A stretch of 64,000 nt of DNA from Bradyrhizobium ottawaense (GCF_900099825.1 NZ_LT629693.1:5529001-5593000), one strand, 5' to 3'; positions 1 to 9,983 are shown, counted from the first letter of the stretch. Notes: generated by a model not told the origin, from the letters alone. A program made the numbers and translations.

Positions 1-1
1 C

Positions 2-1228
2 GTCACCCCCAACCCGCGCCGCGCGCTGGCGCTGGCGGCGGCACGTTTTTATCCGCGGCAACCCGCGACGATCGCCGCCGTCACCGGCACCAGCGGCAAG
101 ACCTCGGTCGCGGCATTTGCGCGCCAGGTCTGGGAGCGGCTCGGCCATGCTTCCGCCAGCATCGGCACCATCGGGCTGGTGTCGCCGAAGCGCACGGTTT
201 ACGGCTCGCTGACGACGCCGGATCCGATCGCGCTTCACCGGCAGCTCGACGAAATCACCGCCGACGGCGTCACGCATCTGGCGTTCGAAGCGTCCTCGCA
301 CGGGCTCGACCAGTTCAGGCTCGACGGTGTGCGCATCTCCGCCGGCGGCTTCACCAATCTCTCGCGCGACCACATGGATTATCATCCTGATGTCGCGCAT
401 TACCTCGCTGCCAAACTGCGGCTGTTCCGCGATCTGGTTCCGCCCGGTGGCGCGGCCGTGATCTCGGCCGACCACGATTGCTCGCAGCAGGTGATCGATG
501 CGGCGCGCTCGAAAAATCTGCGCGTCATCGCCGTGGGCCGCGACGCGGACGGGACAGGCGACGGCATTCGGCTGGTCGAGGCCACGGTCGAAGGCTTTGC
601 GCAAAAGCTCGTGCTCGAACATCGCGGACAGCGGCACATGATCAAATTGCCGCTGGTCGGCGAGTTCCAGATCGAGAATGCGCTGGTCGCCGCAGGTCTC
701 GCGATCGGCACCGGCAGTGAGCCGGCGGCCGTGTTCACGACACTCGAACATCTCGAAGGCGCCAAGGGTCGGCTGGAGCGCGTCGGCGAGCATAACGGCG
801 CGCCGATCTTCGTCGATTACGCGCATAAGCCGGATGCGCTGGCGAAGGCGCTGCAGGCGCTGCGGCCTTACGCCAGCCGCAAGCTGGTGGTGGTGTTCGG
901 CGCCGGTGGCGATCGCGATGCGGGCAAGCGCCCGATCATGGGCGCGATCGCGGCCGACAACGCCGACCATGTCATCGTCACCGATGACAATCCGCGCAGC
1001 GAGAATCCCGCAACGATCCGCGCCGCGATCCTGGCCGAGGCGAAAGGCGCCGACGACATCGGCGATCGCGCCGAGGCGATCAAGGCCGGCATCTCGGCGC
1101 TGCAGCCCGGCGATGCGCTGCTGATCGCCGGCAAGGGCCACGAGACCGGACAGATCGTCGGCGACAAGGTTTTGCATTTCAGCGATCACGAGGCGGTGGC
1201 GGCCGCGCTCGCAGCGAGGGTTGCATGA
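2..1228 (+). CDS. murE: UDP-MurNAc-tripeptide synthetase MurE (5' partial)
   Basis: Adds meso-diaminopimelate to UDP-MurNAc-L-Ala-D-Glu in the cytoplasmic stage of peptidoglycan synthesis. The reading frame is open from base 2, so the start lies outside the window; 408 codons are visible. The ATP-binding loop TGTSGKTS is encoded near bases 86-109. The substrate-specificity motif DNPR, typical of the diaminopimelate-adding enzymes, is at about 986-997. The Mur ligase central and C-terminal domains are complete. The stop codon overlaps the murF start (ATGA), so the two are probably translationally coupled. First gene of the dcw run in this window. Confidence 0.97.
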   Translation, partial: VTPNPRRALALAAARFYPRQPATIAAVTGTSGKTSVAAFARQVWERLGHASASIGTIGLVSPKRTVYGSLTTPDPIALHRQLDEITADGVTHLAFEASSHGLDQFRLDGVRISAGGFTNLSRDHMDYHPDVAHYLAAKLRLFRDLVPPGGAAVISADHDCSQQVIDAARSKNLRVIAVGRDADGTGDGIRLVEATVEGFAQKLVLEHRGQRHMIKLPLVGEFQIENALVAAGLAIGTGSEPAAVFTTLEHLEGAKGRLERVGEHNGAPIFVDYAHKPDALAKALQALRPYASRKLVVVFGAGGDRDAGKRPIMGAIAADNADHVIVTDDNPRSENPATIRAAILAEAKGADDIGDRAEAIKAGISALQPGDALLIAGKGHETGQIVGDKVLHFSDHEAVAAALAARVA

Positions 1229-2607
1229 GCGCTACGCCGTTGTGGACGATTGCCAAAGTGGCCCGCGCGTTGCGGGTATCGGGCGAGTTTCCGGACACGC
1301 CGATCGATTTCGTGACGCAGGACAGCCGGCTGGTAAAGCCGGGTTGCCTGTTCGTGGCACTCAGCGGCACGCCGAGCGGCGGCTTCATTTCGAGTTTTGC
1401 CAGCGCCCGCGACGGCTGGGAGTTCGCCGACAAGGCCGAGGCGTCAGGCGCGGTGGCCATGATTGTCCCGCACCGGATCGAAGGCGTGAAGATTCCGCAG
1501 CTCATCGTAAAGGACACGCTGATCGACGGCCTCTGGGGGCTGGCGCGCGCGGCGCGGGCGCGCTTTAGCGGCCCGGTGATCGGGCTCACCGGCAGCGCCG
1601 GCAAGACCAGCACCAAGGAATTCCTTGCCGCCTATCCGAACGCCTATGCCAGCCCCAGCAGCTTCAACAATTTCTGGGGCGTGCCCCTGACGCTGTGCAA
1701 TGCCAGCCCGCGCGCCAGCGTGTGGGTCGTCGAAATGGGCATGAACCAGACCGGCGAGATCGCGCGGCTGAGCGAACTGACGAAGCCGACCGTGGCGCTG
1801 GTGGTGAACGTGCAGCCGGTGCATCTGGAAAAGCTCGGCAGTCTGGAGGCGATCCGGCGCGAGAAAGTGAGCATCGCACTCGGCCTGCCCAAAGACGGCG
1901 TGCTGGTATTGCCGACCGACGTCGACGCGCCGGAGTGGAACGGCAAGGTGGTTCGTTTCGGCGAGGCATCCGAGGTAAAGGCGTTGAATCATTCGGCGCA
2001 GGGCGAAAGCTGGGACGTCAGCGCGCAGGTCGACGGCGAGCAAGTGCGGTTCAGTCTGACACCCGGCGCGCCGCACCGGCTGCAGAACGCGCTGGCGGCG
2101 CTGGCATCGATCCATGCCGCCAGCCTCGATGCGATGGCGCTGGCAAAGCAATTGAACCACGTCGGCATCATGTCGGGGCGCGGCGTCGAGCAAATAGCCT
2201 GTGGCGTCACCGTCATCGACGACAGTTTTAACGGCAACCCGGCCAGCATGGTGGCAGCGCTCGGCAGCCTGAAGGCGCGGCCGGTAAAGGCCGGCCGGCG
2301 CATCGCGATTCTCGGCGACATGCTGGAACTCGGCGCCGACGCGCCCGCCTATCACGCGAAGCTCGCGGGTGATCTGCCCGGCCTCGATGGCGTCTACTGC
2401 GTCGGCCCGCTGATGCGTCATTTGTATGACCTGGTGCCGGCCGGCCGCGCGCTGGGCTGGCATGAAGACCCGGCAACGCTCGATCCGCAGAAAATCGCGG
2501 CCCTGCTCAGGGGGGGCGACGTGGTGGTGGTCAAGGGCAGCAAAAAGATGTTCTGGGTGAACAAGTTTGTGCCGAGGTTGCTGGCCGCGCTAGCGGCAAA
2601 AGCGTAA
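1225..2607 (+). CDS. murF: UDP-MurNAc-tripeptide--D-alanyl-D-alanine ligase MurF
   Basis: Joins D-Ala-D-Ala to the UDP-MurNAc-tripeptide, the last cytoplasmic step of the pentapeptide precursor. 460 aa, the usual MurF length. The N-terminal uridine-binding region contains DSRLVKPGCLFVAL, the ATP loop GSAGKTSTK lies near residue 125, and the C-terminal domain holds DDSFNGNPASM and ILGDMLELG. The ATG overlaps the murE stop by four bases. A 165-bp spacer follows before mraY, in which no strong terminator is seen, so the transcript probably continues. Confidence 0.97.
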   Translation: MSATPLWTIAKVARALRVSGEFPDTPIDFVTQDSRLVKPGCLFVALSGTPSGGFISSFASARDGWEFADKAEASGAVAMIVPHRIEGVKIPQLIVKDTLIDGLWGLARAARARFSGPVIGLTGSAGKTSTKEFLAAYPNAYASPSSFNNFWGVPLTLCNASPRASVWVVEMGMNQTGEIARLSELTKPTVALVVNVQPVHLEKLGSLEAIRREKVSIALGLPKDGVLVLPTDVDAPEWNGKVVRFGEASEVKALNHSAQGESWDVSAQVDGEQVRFSLTPGAPHRLQNALAALASIHAASLDAMALAKQLNHVGIMSGRGVEQIACGVTVIDDSFNGNPASMVAALGSLKARPVKAGRRIAILGDMLELGADAPAYHAKLAGDLPGLDGVYCVGPLMRHLYDLVPAGRALGWHEDPATLDPQKIAALLRGGDVVVVKGSKKMFWVNKFVPRLLAALAAKA

Positions 2608-2772
2608 ACTGGCCGGGCTGGCTACCCCTTGTTTTTGCATGGCGATTCGCTGACCTTGCCTGCGAGATGACCAAGATTTGCTTGGTTTGAGGACGAAAAC
2701 GATTATCAAGGCGCAAGTGCTGCGCCTCCCGCTGAAGACGGCGCAACCAAGCCGCGTGATAGGGCATATTGA

Positions 2773-3879
2773 ATGTTTTACTGGCTGATCGAGCTTTCCA
2801 ACACCGTTCCCGGTCTTGGTTTCCTCCGCGGGCTCCTGAACGTCTTCCGCTACATCACCTTCCGCACCGGCGGGGCGATGGTGACGGGGGCGCTGTTCGT
2901 GTTCCTGTTCGGTCCCTGGATCATCGATCATCTGCGGCTGCGGCAAGGCAAGGGCCAGCCGATCCGTGCCGACGGTCCGGCATCACACCTGATCTCGAAG
3001 AAGGGCACGCCGACGATGGGCGGGCTGATGATCCTGTCGGGGCTCGTGGTGGCGACACTGCTGTGGGCCAATCCGGCCAACCCCTATGTCTGGATCGTGC
3101 TGGCGGTGACGCTCGGTTTCGGCTTTGTCGGATTCTACGACGACTATCTGAAGGTGACGAAGCAGACCCATAGCGGCTTCGCCGGCAAGCTGCGTCTCTT
3201 GATCGAATTCGCGATTGCGAGTGGGGCCTGTTACGCGCTGGTGCGGCTCGGCCGCGACGCGTCCTCGACTTCGCTGGCGATCCCGTTCTTCAAGGAACTG
3301 GTGTTCAACTTCGGCTGGTTCTTCGTGCTGTTCGGCGCTTTCGTGATGGTCGGCTCCGGCAACGCCGTGAACCTGACCGATGGTCTCGACGGTCTGGCCA
3401 TCGTACCCGTGATGATCGCCGCCGCCAGCTTCGGCATGATCTCGTACCTGACCGGCAACGCGGTCTTCTCGGACTATCTGCAGATCAATTACGTCGCCGG
3501 CACCGGTGAACTCGCTGTGCTGTGCGGCGCGGTGCTGGGGGCGGGCCTCGGCTTCCTCTGGTTCAACGCGCCGCCGGCCTCGATCTTCATGGGCGATACC
3601 GGCTCGCTCGCGCTCGGCGGCATGCTGGGCGCGATCGCGGTCGCGGTCAAACACGAGATCGTGCTGGCCGTGATCGGCGGATTGTTCGTGCTCGAAGCCG
3701 TCTCGGTGATCGTGCAGGTGGTGTCGTTCAAGCTGACGGGCAAGCGCGTGTTCCGGATGGCGCCACTGCATCATCACTTCGAGCAGAAGGGCTGGACCGA
3801 GCCGCAGATCGTGATCCGGTTCTGGATCATCGCGGTGATGCTGGCGCTGGCCGGCCTCTCGACGCTGAAACTGCGGTGA
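2773..3879 (+). CDS. mraY: Phospho-MurNAc-pentapeptide transferase MraY
   Basis: Integral membrane enzyme that transfers phospho-MurNAc-pentapeptide from UDP to undecaprenyl phosphate, giving lipid I. 368 aa with about ten hydrophobic segments. Family motifs are visible in order: KKGTPTMGG near residue 77, FYDDYLK near 122, [10 protein letters not shown] near 201, [12 protein letters not shown] near 273, and the His-rich loop [11 protein letters not shown] near 334. It follows murF and precedes murD by 31 bp, the classical dcw order. Confidence 0.97.
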   Translation: MFYWLIELSNTVPGLGFLRGLLNVFRYITFRTGGAMVTGALFVFLFGPWIIDHLRLRQGKGQPIRADGPASHLISKKGTPTMGGLMILSGLVVATLLWANPANPYVWIVLAVTLGFGFVGFYDDYLKVTKQTHSGFAGKLRLLIEFAIASGACYALVRLGRDASSTSLAIPFFKELVFNFGWFFVLFGAFVMVGSGNAVNLTDGLDGLAIVPVMIAAASFGMISYLTGNAVFSDYLQINYVAGTGELAVLCGAVLGAGLGFLWFNAPPASIFMGDTGSLALGGMLGAIAVAVKHEIVLAVIGGLFVLEAVSVIVQVVSFKLTGKRVFRMAPLHHHFEQKGWTEPQIVIRFWIIAVMLALAGLSTLKLR

Positions 3880-3910
3880 TCGCCTTGCGTCGGACTTCCG
3901 AGGTCAAGCC

Positions 3911-5311
3911 TTGATCCCCGTCACCTCCTTTGCGGGCAAGACGGTCGCCGTCTTCGGCCTCGGCGGCTCGGGGCTGGCGAGTTGCCACGCGCTCAAGGCC
4001 GGCGGCGCCGAAGTGGTCGCGGGTGACGACTCGGCCGACAATGTCGCCAAGGCAGCGCAAGCCGGCTTCATCACCGCCGATCTGCGCAACGTGTCGTGGA
4101 CGAATTTTTCCGCATTGATCCTGACGCCCGGCGCGCCGCTGACGCATCCCGCGCCGCATTGGTCGGTGCTGATGGCGCGCCAGGCCGGCATCGAAGTCGT
4201 TGGCGACATCGAATTGTTCTGCCGCGAGCGCCGCCGCCACGCGCCGGAGGCGCCGTTCGTCGCCATCACTGGCACCAACGGCAAGTCGACCACGACGGCG
4301 CTGATCGCGCATCTGATGCAGGTCGCCGGCTACGACACCCAGATGGGCGGCAATATCGGCACCGCGATCCTGTCGCTGGAGCCGCCGCGGATGGGACGGG
4401 TGCATGTGGTCGAGATGTCGTCCTATCAGATCGACCTTGCGCCCTCGCTCGATCCGTCCGTCGGCATCCTGCTCAATGTCAGCGAAGACCATATCGATCG
4501 CCACGGCACGCTGGAAAATTATGCCGCCGTGAAGGCGCGCCTCGTCGCCGGCGTGCAGCCGCAGGGCACGTCCATTGTCGGCGTTGACGACGGCTGGTGC
4601 CGCAACATCGCCGACCGGCTCGATCAGGCCGGCAAGCGCGTGGTGCGGATTTCGGTGAAAAACCCGCTGCCCGACGGCATCTATGTCGAGCGCGAAACCA
4701 TCGTGCAGGCGTCGGGCGGCGCGCGCCGCGAGATCGCCAAACTCGGCGGCATCGGTTCGCTGCGCGGGATGCACAATGCGCAGAATGCGGCCTGTGCCGC
4801 GGCCTGTGCGCTGGCAACGGGCATTGGCACCGAGACCCTGCAAAGCGGGCTGCGCAGTTTTCCGGGTCTGGCGCACCGCATGGAGCAGGTCGGCCGCCGC
4901 GGCAACGTGCTGTTCGTCAACGATTCCAAAGGCACCAATGCCGATGCCGCCGCGCATGCCCTGTCATCTTTTGGCGACATTTTCTGGATCGCCGGCGGCA
5001 AGCCGAAGCTCGGCGGCATCACCAGTCTGACCGAATACTTTCCACGCATCCGCAAAGCCTATCTGATCGGCGAAGCCGCGCAGGAATTTGCAGGCACATT
5101 GGGGACGCGCGTGCCGCACGAGATTTCGCAGACGCTGGATGTTGCCGTCGCCAGCGCCGCGCGCGACGCGGAGGCCTCCGGGCTTGCCGATCCCGTGGTG
5201 CTGCTGTCGCCGGCCTGCGCTTCGTTCGACCAGTATCGCAATTTCGAAATTCGCGGCACTGCATTTCGCGACCTGGTCACGGCGATGCCGGGCGTGAAAC
5301 CGGTGGTGTGA
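3911..5311 (+). CDS. murD: UDP-MurNAc-L-alanine--D-glutamate ligase MurD
   Basis: Adds D-glutamate to UDP-MurNAc-L-Ala. 466 aa. The start is a TTG giving [21 protein letters not shown], chosen because it places the N-terminal Rossmann-like GLGGSG motif at the usual position; no ATG is available there. The ATP loop [11 protein letters not shown] is near residue 121, and the motif [10 protein letters not shown] is in the C-terminal domain. The C-terminus ends [12 protein letters not shown] decayed second copy of this tail lies at about 9902-9973, just upstream of ftsW, flanking the accessory block that follows. Confidence 0.96.
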   Translation: MIPVTSFAGKTVAVFGLGGSGLASCHALKAGGAEVVAGDDSADNVAKAAQAGFITADLRNVSWTNFSALILTPGAPLTHPAPHWSVLMARQAGIEVVGDIELFCRERRRHAPEAPFVAITGTNGKSTTTALIAHLMQVAGYDTQMGGNIGTAILSLEPPRMGRVHVVEMSSYQIDLAPSLDPSVGILLNVSEDHIDRHGTLENYAAVKARLVAGVQPQGTSIVGVDDGWCRNIADRLDQAGKRVVRISVKNPLPDGIYVERETIVQASGGARREIAKLGGIGSLRGMHNAQNAACAAACALATGIGTETLQSGLRSFPGLAHRMEQVGRRGNVLFVNDSKGTNADAAAHALSSFGDIFWIAGGKPKLGGITSLTEYFPRIRKAYLIGEAAQEFAGTLGTRVPHEISQTLDVAVASAARDAEASGLADPVVLLSPACASFDQYRNFEIRGTAFRDLVTAMPGVKPVV

Positions 5312-5354
5312 TCCGCCGCGCCGGAGTTGTCGCTGCTGCTCGAAGGCGTCGTAA

Positions 5355-6803
5355 ATGGCAATTCGCGCTTCCTCAAGTATCCGCCTTCGTTTCGCAGTCG
5401 CGGTGCTTCCAATGGCCTGCGGGTTTCATGCCGTCGCACATGCGGCGCCGCCAGAGCCGGATCGCGTGTCTCTCAGCGAGCAGACGGTTTCGTGGAGCAC
5501 CGTCAAATACGCGACCTATGCCGACAATGGCTTCGTCGATGGCTCCTTCGACAAGACGACCATCGTCGGGCGCACGTTCAGGGCTCACGTGCTCGAGAAC
5601 CGTTATCTGAAGGTGACGCTGGTGCCCGAATTCGGCGGGCGGATTCTCTCCATCATCTACAAGCCGACCGGGCACGAACAGCTCTACCGCACCGAAGTCG
5701 GCGTGCCCTACGGGATGAAGGCCGGCGTGTTCTATTACGACTGGCTGATGGTCTATGGCGGCATCCTCCCGACGTTTCCGGATGCCGAGCACGGCAGGAC
5801 CTGGCTGAAGCCGTGGGATTTCAAGGTGGTCAAGGAGACCGCCGGCGAAGTGACGGTGGCGATGTCGCTCACGGACGATTTCGGGTATTCCGCGGCGCCA
5901 AAACAATTCGTCAGGGGTTCGACGGGGATCGAAGCGACTTACTACGTCACGCTGAAGGCCGGTCGCGCCGCGCTCGATGCGCGCATGGTGCTGAAAAATC
6001 CGAACGACAAGACGATCGACTACGAATACTGGACCTGCACCACGCTGGCGCCGGGATCGGACCCGAACCATCCCAAGGCGACCGGCGGCGCCGAAATCAT
6101 CGCGCCGATCGCGGCCTACAGCACGCCCCACTGGTCGGCCAATCTGTCCGAGGGCGACGACAGCGCGGGCACCGGCAAGTTTCGTTTCGAAAAGCTGCGC
6201 TACTTCAGGAACTGGCCGACGATGGGCATCGCCTACGCCGCGCCCGACATGCAGGGCGGAAATTTCTGGGGCGTGATCAACCACGACAACGAGGAAGGCA
6301 TCATCCGCATCGCCGACAACACCGTCACCCCAGGCCTGAAGATGTGGACCTGGGGATATCCCTCGTTCACCAACGAAACCGACGCCCGCAAGGATCCGAA
6401 CCAGCTACGGCCCTACGTCGAATTATGGGCCGGCGTGTCGGACCAGTTCTTTCACAGCGCAAAATTCCCGGCACGCGGCGAAGTGTCGATCCCGGAAACC
6501 TACAGCCCGACGGTGGGCATGCGCAATGTGACGGATGCGAACGGCAATATCCTGGTCAATCTCGCGGCCACGGCATCCGGCGTGGATCTTCAGTTCGTCA
6601 GCCTTGAGCCGGCCACGCCGTTGCGCGTGACGTTGAAACGCGGTGATGCGATCCTGTTCGACGACACGGTGACATCAGACCCGAAGAACGGCAATCGCAT
6701 TTCGGCGGCGCTGCCCGCCGACGGCAGCGGCGAGCAAATACGGCTGACGATCGGAGCGGCGCAAGGCAACGCCCTGATATCAGCCGAGACAAAAATAAAA
6801 TAG
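5355..6803 (+). CDS. Secreted DUF5107-like (aldose-epimerase-fold) protein
   Basis: 482 aa with a plausible signal peptide (hydrophobic stretch in residues 10-30, ending in an A-H-A-A-type site), so probably periplasmic. The body contains VTLVPEFGGRILSIIYKPTG, a pattern seen in DUF5107 and galactose-mutarotase-like proteins, and later PYVELWAGVSDQFF, resembling the conserved ELW segment of that family. The substrate is probably a carbohydrate, but no function can be assigned. It lies 43 bp after murD and 33 bp before a Gfo/Idh/MocA oxidoreductase, and probably forms a two-gene operon with it. It is not a normal dcw gene. Confidence 0.6.
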   Translation: MAIRASSSIRLRFAVAVLPMACGFHAVAHAAPPEPDRVSLSEQTVSWSTVKYATYADNGFVDGSFDKTTIVGRTFRAHVLENRYLKVTLVPEFGGRILSIIYKPTGHEQLYRTEVGVPYGMKAGVFYYDWLMVYGGILPTFPDAEHGRTWLKPWDFKVVKETAGEVTVAMSLTDDFGYSAAPKQFVRGSTGIEATYYVTLKAGRAALDARMVLKNPNDKTIDYEYWTCTTLAPGSDPNHPKATGGAEIIAPIAAYSTPHWSANLSEGDDSAGTGKFRFEKLRYFRNWPTMGIAYAAPDMQGGNFWGVINHDNEEGIIRIADNTVTPGLKMWTWGYPSFTNETDARKDPNQLRPYVELWAGVSDQFFHSAKFPARGEVSIPETYSPTVGMRNVTDANGNILVNLAATASGVDLQFVSLEPATPLRVTLKRGDAILFDDTVTSDPKNGNRISAALPADGSGEQIRLTIGAAQGNALISAETKIK

Positions 6804-6836
6804 CTTGGTGCCGGCGACGAGGGGGAGACATTTGCA

Positions 6837-8006
6837 ATGACGACAATCAGGATCGGTCTGGCCGGCTGCGGCTTCGTGTCGGAGCTGCACATGCATGCCT
6901 ACCGGCGCGTCTACGGCATGGATGTCGAAGTCAAGGCCGTCGCGGCGCGCGGCGAGCAGGTTGTCGATTTTGCCCGCCGGCACCGGATCCCGACCGCGTA
7001 TCGCAGCTTTCGCGATCTGATCGCTGACGGCGAGATCGATGTCGTCGACATCTGCACGCCGCCCAATCTGCACGCCTCGATGATCGTCGAGGCGATGCAG
7101 GCCGGCAAGCATGTGATCTGCGAAAAGCCGTTCAGCGGCTATTTCGGTCGGGACGGCGACACGGCGCCGATCGGCAAGCACGTGCCCAAGGCGCGGATGT
7201 ACGAACGCGTGCTCGAGGAAATGGAAGCAACCCGCGCTGCGATCAACCGCACCGGCAAACTCTTCATGTATGCCGAAGACTGGATCTACGCGCCGGCGGT
7301 GACCAAGACCGTGGAGATCCTCAAGGCCACCAAAGACAAGATCCTGTTCATGAAGGGGGAGGAGAGCCACAGCGGCTCGCACGCCGCGCACGCGGCGCGA
7401 TGGGCGATGACCGGCGGCGGCTCGCTGATCCGGATGGGATGCCATCCGCTGTCAGCCGTACTCTATCTCAAGCAGGTCGAGGCCAAGGCGCGCGGCGAGA
7501 CGATCGGGGTCGCCAGCGTGATCTGCGACGTCGGCAATGTCGCGGCATGCCTGCGGCCGGAGGAGCGAACCGTGCTTAGGGCTAATCCGGTCGACGTCGA
7601 GGACTGGGGCATGCTGTCCGTCACCTTCTCCGACGGCACCAAGGCCACGGTATTTTCCGGCGACATGATTTTAGGCGGCGTGCGCAACCTGATCGAAACC
7701 CATACCAGCAGCGGCGCGCTGTACGCCAACATCACGCCGAACACGCACATGATGACCTACCAGACCAGCGAGGAGAAACTCGCGGACGTCTATATTACCG
7801 AAAAGGTCGATCGCAAGATCGGCTGGCAATATGTCTGCCTCGAGGAAGAATGGACGCGCGGCTATTTGCAGGAAATCCAGGATTTCATGGAATGCGTCGC
7901 GACCGGCCGGCAGCCGCTGTCGGATCTCGCGCTCGCGTTCGAGACCATCAAGGTCAACTACGCCGGCTATTGGGCCGCCGAAGAGGGCCGTCGCGTCACG
8001 CTGTGA
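6837..8006 (+). CDS. Gfo/Idh/MocA-family NAD(P)-dependent oxidoreductase
   Basis: 389 aa. The N-terminal Rossmann fold starts IRIGLAGCGFVSELHMHAY, with a GxGxxS-type nucleotide loop. DVVDICTPPNLHASMI and HVICEKPFSG follow; EKP is the family signature carrying the catalytic lysine. The C-terminal alpha/beta domain has the expected length. These enzymes oxidise or reduce sugars and related polyols; the substrate cannot be told here. The short gap after the DUF5107-like gene suggests joint action on a carbohydrate. Its 3' end faces the solute-binding-protein gene on the other strand. Confidence 0.88.
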   Translation: MTTIRIGLAGCGFVSELHMHAYRRVYGMDVEVKAVAARGEQVVDFARRHRIPTAYRSFRDLIADGEIDVVDICTPPNLHASMIVEAMQAGKHVICEKPFSGYFGRDGDTAPIGKHVPKARMYERVLEEMEATRAAINRTGKLFMYAEDWIYAPAVTKTVEILKATKDKILFMKGEESHSGSHAAHAARWAMTGGGSLIRMGCHPLSAVLYLKQVEAKARGETIGVASVICDVGNVAACLRPEERTVLRANPVDVEDWGMLSVTFSDGTKATVFSGDMILGGVRNLIETHTSSGALYANITPNTHMMTYQTSEEKLADVYITEKVDRKIGWQYVCLEEEWTRGYLQEIQDFMECVATGRQPLSDLALAFETIKVNYAGYWAAEEGRRVTL

Positions 8007-8099
8007 GCCGAAGCGTGATGGCTTTTGGTTGAGTCAGCGCAGATGTTCGTTCACCTCGCCCCGCAAGAGCGGAGCGAGGGAGATCAAGCCCATCCCGCG

Positions 8100-9410
8100 C
8101 TAGGCGGCGTAGACCGACGATTTCGGCAGCGGGAAAACCGGATCCTGGGTCCGGATATTGGTCGGCCAGACCACCGAGATATGTTCGCCGGCGTTTTGCA
8201 TCACCACCGGCGTCGAGCGTTCGTTCTGGCCGGCGAGCTGCGTGCCGGGCGGATAGAATTTGACGCCGTAGCCCTGGATCGTGCCACCCGCCGGGATGTC
8301 GACGTCGAGCGCCGCCTTGCGAATGGAATCGGGGTCGAAGCCGCCATATTTGTCCTTGGCGACGGGCAGCACGTTGTTGAGCAGGATCCAGGTCTGGTTG
8401 AAGCCCATCGAACAATGCGGCGGAACGTCGGTCGCGCCGGTCTTCTCTTTGTAGCGTGTGACCATGGTCTTGGTGAGATCGCCGATCCCGGGCGCCAGCT
8501 TCGCGGGATCGAGCAATTGCGCGGGCACCGGATCGATATTGCAGAAATTGTCGATGTCCGCGCCGAAGGCCGCGCGCAGCTTGTCGAGCTGGCTGTAGCC
8601 GGCGCCGGCGCCGAACAGCATCTTGAAACGAAGGCCGCTTTCGCGCGCCTGGCGCAGCAACAGGGTGATGTCGGGGTTGTATCCGGCGTGCGAGATCACG
8701 TCGGGCTTGGCGCGCTTGAGCTTGGTGACCAGCACCGAGAGGTCGGGCGCGGATGCCGAATAGCCCTCCTTGAGCACGATCTGAAGTCCGGCTTCCTTGG
8801 CATAAGCCTCGTCGGCAGCGGCGACACCGACGCCGTAGGGGCCGTCTTCGTGAATCAGCGCGACCTTGACGTCCTTGGGCTCCAGGCCGAGCTTGGCCTT
8901 GGCGTGTTCGGCGAGGAAGCCCGCAAAGGCCTGGCCGTACTGATCGGAATGAATTTGTGCGCGGAACACGTATTGCAGGTTCTTGTCCTTGAACACGGCA
9001 GTCGAAACCGCGGTGGTGATCCAGAGGATCTTTTTCTGCTGCTCGACCTTGGCTGCGAGCGGAACGGCGTGCGCACTTGCAAAAATGCCATTGATGATGT
9101 CGACCTTCTCCTGGTCGATCAGGCGTGAGGCCTCGTTGATCGCAACGTCGGGCTTGCTCTGGGAATCGGCGTTGACAGGGGCGACCTTGTACTTGCCGCC
9201 GACGCCGCCCTTCTCGTTGACGAGGTCGATCGCGATTTGCGTGCCGACCGAGGAGGCGACCGAGCCGCCGGCCGCGAACGGGCCGGTCAGGTCGTAGATC
9301 ACGCCGATGCGCACCGTTTCGGCTTGCGCCTGCGCGCGCGTCCAATCCAAGGTGGCTATGGCGGCAGCAGCGGCGGAATTTTTCAGCAGCGTTCGTCGTG
9401 AAGTCGGCAT
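8100..9410 (-). CDS. ABC transporter substrate-binding protein, branched-chain amino acid type
   Basis: 436 aa, starting at MPTSRRTLLKNSAAAAAIATL. A twin-arginine-like SRRTLLK motif and a hydrophobic stretch indicate export; GGAGGA sits five bases before the ATG. The mature part begins VRIGVIYDLTGPFAAGGS, the usual opening of the LivJ/HAAT periplasmic binding fold (Peripla_BP_6). The ligand is unknown. No permease or ATPase gene is adjacent, so it is an orphan binding protein. It runs against the dcw direction inside the murD-ftsW block, next to the HigA-like gene on the same strand. Confidence 0.88.
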   Translation of the reverse strand: MPTSRRTLLKNSAAAAAIATLDWTRAQAQAETVRIGVIYDLTGPFAAGGSVASSVGTQIAIDLVNEKGGVGGKYKVAPVNADSQSKPDVAINEASRLIDQEKVDIINGIFASAHAVPLAAKVEQQKKILWITTAVSTAVFKDKNLQYVFRAQIHSDQYGQAFAGFLAEHAKAKLGLEPKDVKVALIHEDGPYGVGVAAADEAYAKEAGLQIVLKEGYSASAPDLSVLVTKLKRAKPDVISHAGYNPDITLLLRQARESGLRFKMLFGAGAGYSQLDKLRAAFGADIDNFCNIDPVPAQLLDPAKLAPGIGDLTKTMVTRYKEKTGATDVPPHCSMGFNQTWILLNNVLPVAKDKYGGFDPDSIRKAALDVDIPAGGTIQGYGVKFYPPGTQLAGQNERSTPVVMQNAGEHISVVWPTNIRTQDPVFPLPKSSVYAA

Positions 9411-9523
9411 CGTGTCCTCCCCACCCAACTGGTCTTTTTGACCGTCTTTTCTGCTTTTTTTACGAGTATTTGGCGGTTGCGCGGGAAAGTCAACACGAAC
9501 ACCTGCGCGCCAGGCGGAGCAAG

Positions 9524-9835
9524 TCATGCGGCCGATTTCAGGGGCCGGGCGCGTTTGATCCGCTCGCGTTCGCGGGGCGAATGCATCGCATCCCACAAGT
9601 CGCCGCGCCGCTGCACGTTCAGCCAGAAATCCGGGCTGTTGCCGAACACGCGAGCAAGAATCAGCGCCGTGGCCGCGGTGACGGTGCGACGATTGTTGCA
9701 CAACTCGTTTACGTGCTTGCGCTGTACCCCCATCGCCTTGGCAAGGGCGCCTTGGGTCAAACCCATCGGTTCCATGAATTCTTCAATCAGAATTTCACCG
9801 ACGCTCGCCGGCTTACGCTTCGTCGTCAACATCAT
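9524..9835 (-). CDS. HigA-family XRE regulator (addiction-module antidote type)
   Basis: 103 aa with an N-terminal extension EILIEEFMEPMGLTQGALAKAMGV leading into a helix-turn-helix, then ALILARVFGNSPDFWLNVQRRGDLW, the characteristic HigA C-terminal helix. HigA proteins neutralise the mRNA interferase HigB and repress their own operon. No HigB gene is recognisable upstream (9836-10100) or downstream, so this is a lone antitoxin-type regulator. A GGAG sequence lies eight bases before the start. An inverted repeat 24 bases upstream is a candidate operator. Confidence 0.87.
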   Translation of the reverse strand: MMLTTKRKPASVGEILIEEFMEPMGLTQGALAKAMGVQRKHVNELCNNRRTVTAATALILARVFGNSPDFWLNVQRRGDLWDAMHSPRERERIKRARPLKSAA

Positions 9836-9858
9836 GTCTCAACTCCAGAATGAGTAAG

Positions 9859-9877
9859 TGTACCACTCAACGGTACA
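9859..9877. promoter_or_regulatory. Inverted repeat, candidate HigA operator
   Basis: TGTACC, a 7-base spacer, then GGTACA form a perfect six-base inverted repeat 24 bases upstream of the HigA-like start codon. XRE antitoxins normally bind such dyads in their own promoter. Assignment as an operator is inference from position and symmetry. Confidence 0.4.
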
Positions 9878-9901
9878 GGAACAAGCTGCCCGGCAATCCG
9901 C

Positions 9902-9973
9902 TTCCGCGAGCCTTGTGGCGTGAAGTTTTGCGATCATGTGACGGCGTTGCCGGGCCTTAAGCCGGTGGTGTGA
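9902..9973 (+). pseudogene. Decayed copy of the murD 3' end
   Basis: Read in frame, bases 9938-9973 give VTALPGLKPVV and a stop, matching the true MurD ending [11 protein letters not shown] at 5276-5311. The preceding codons give F-C-D-H where MurD has F-R-D-L. The nucleotide match over the last 45-50 bases is about 80 percent by eye, and it fades upstream. Position just before ftsW is where murD would end in an uninterrupted dcw cluster. Confidence 0.75.
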
Positions 9974-9983
9974 AAGCTCGGTT

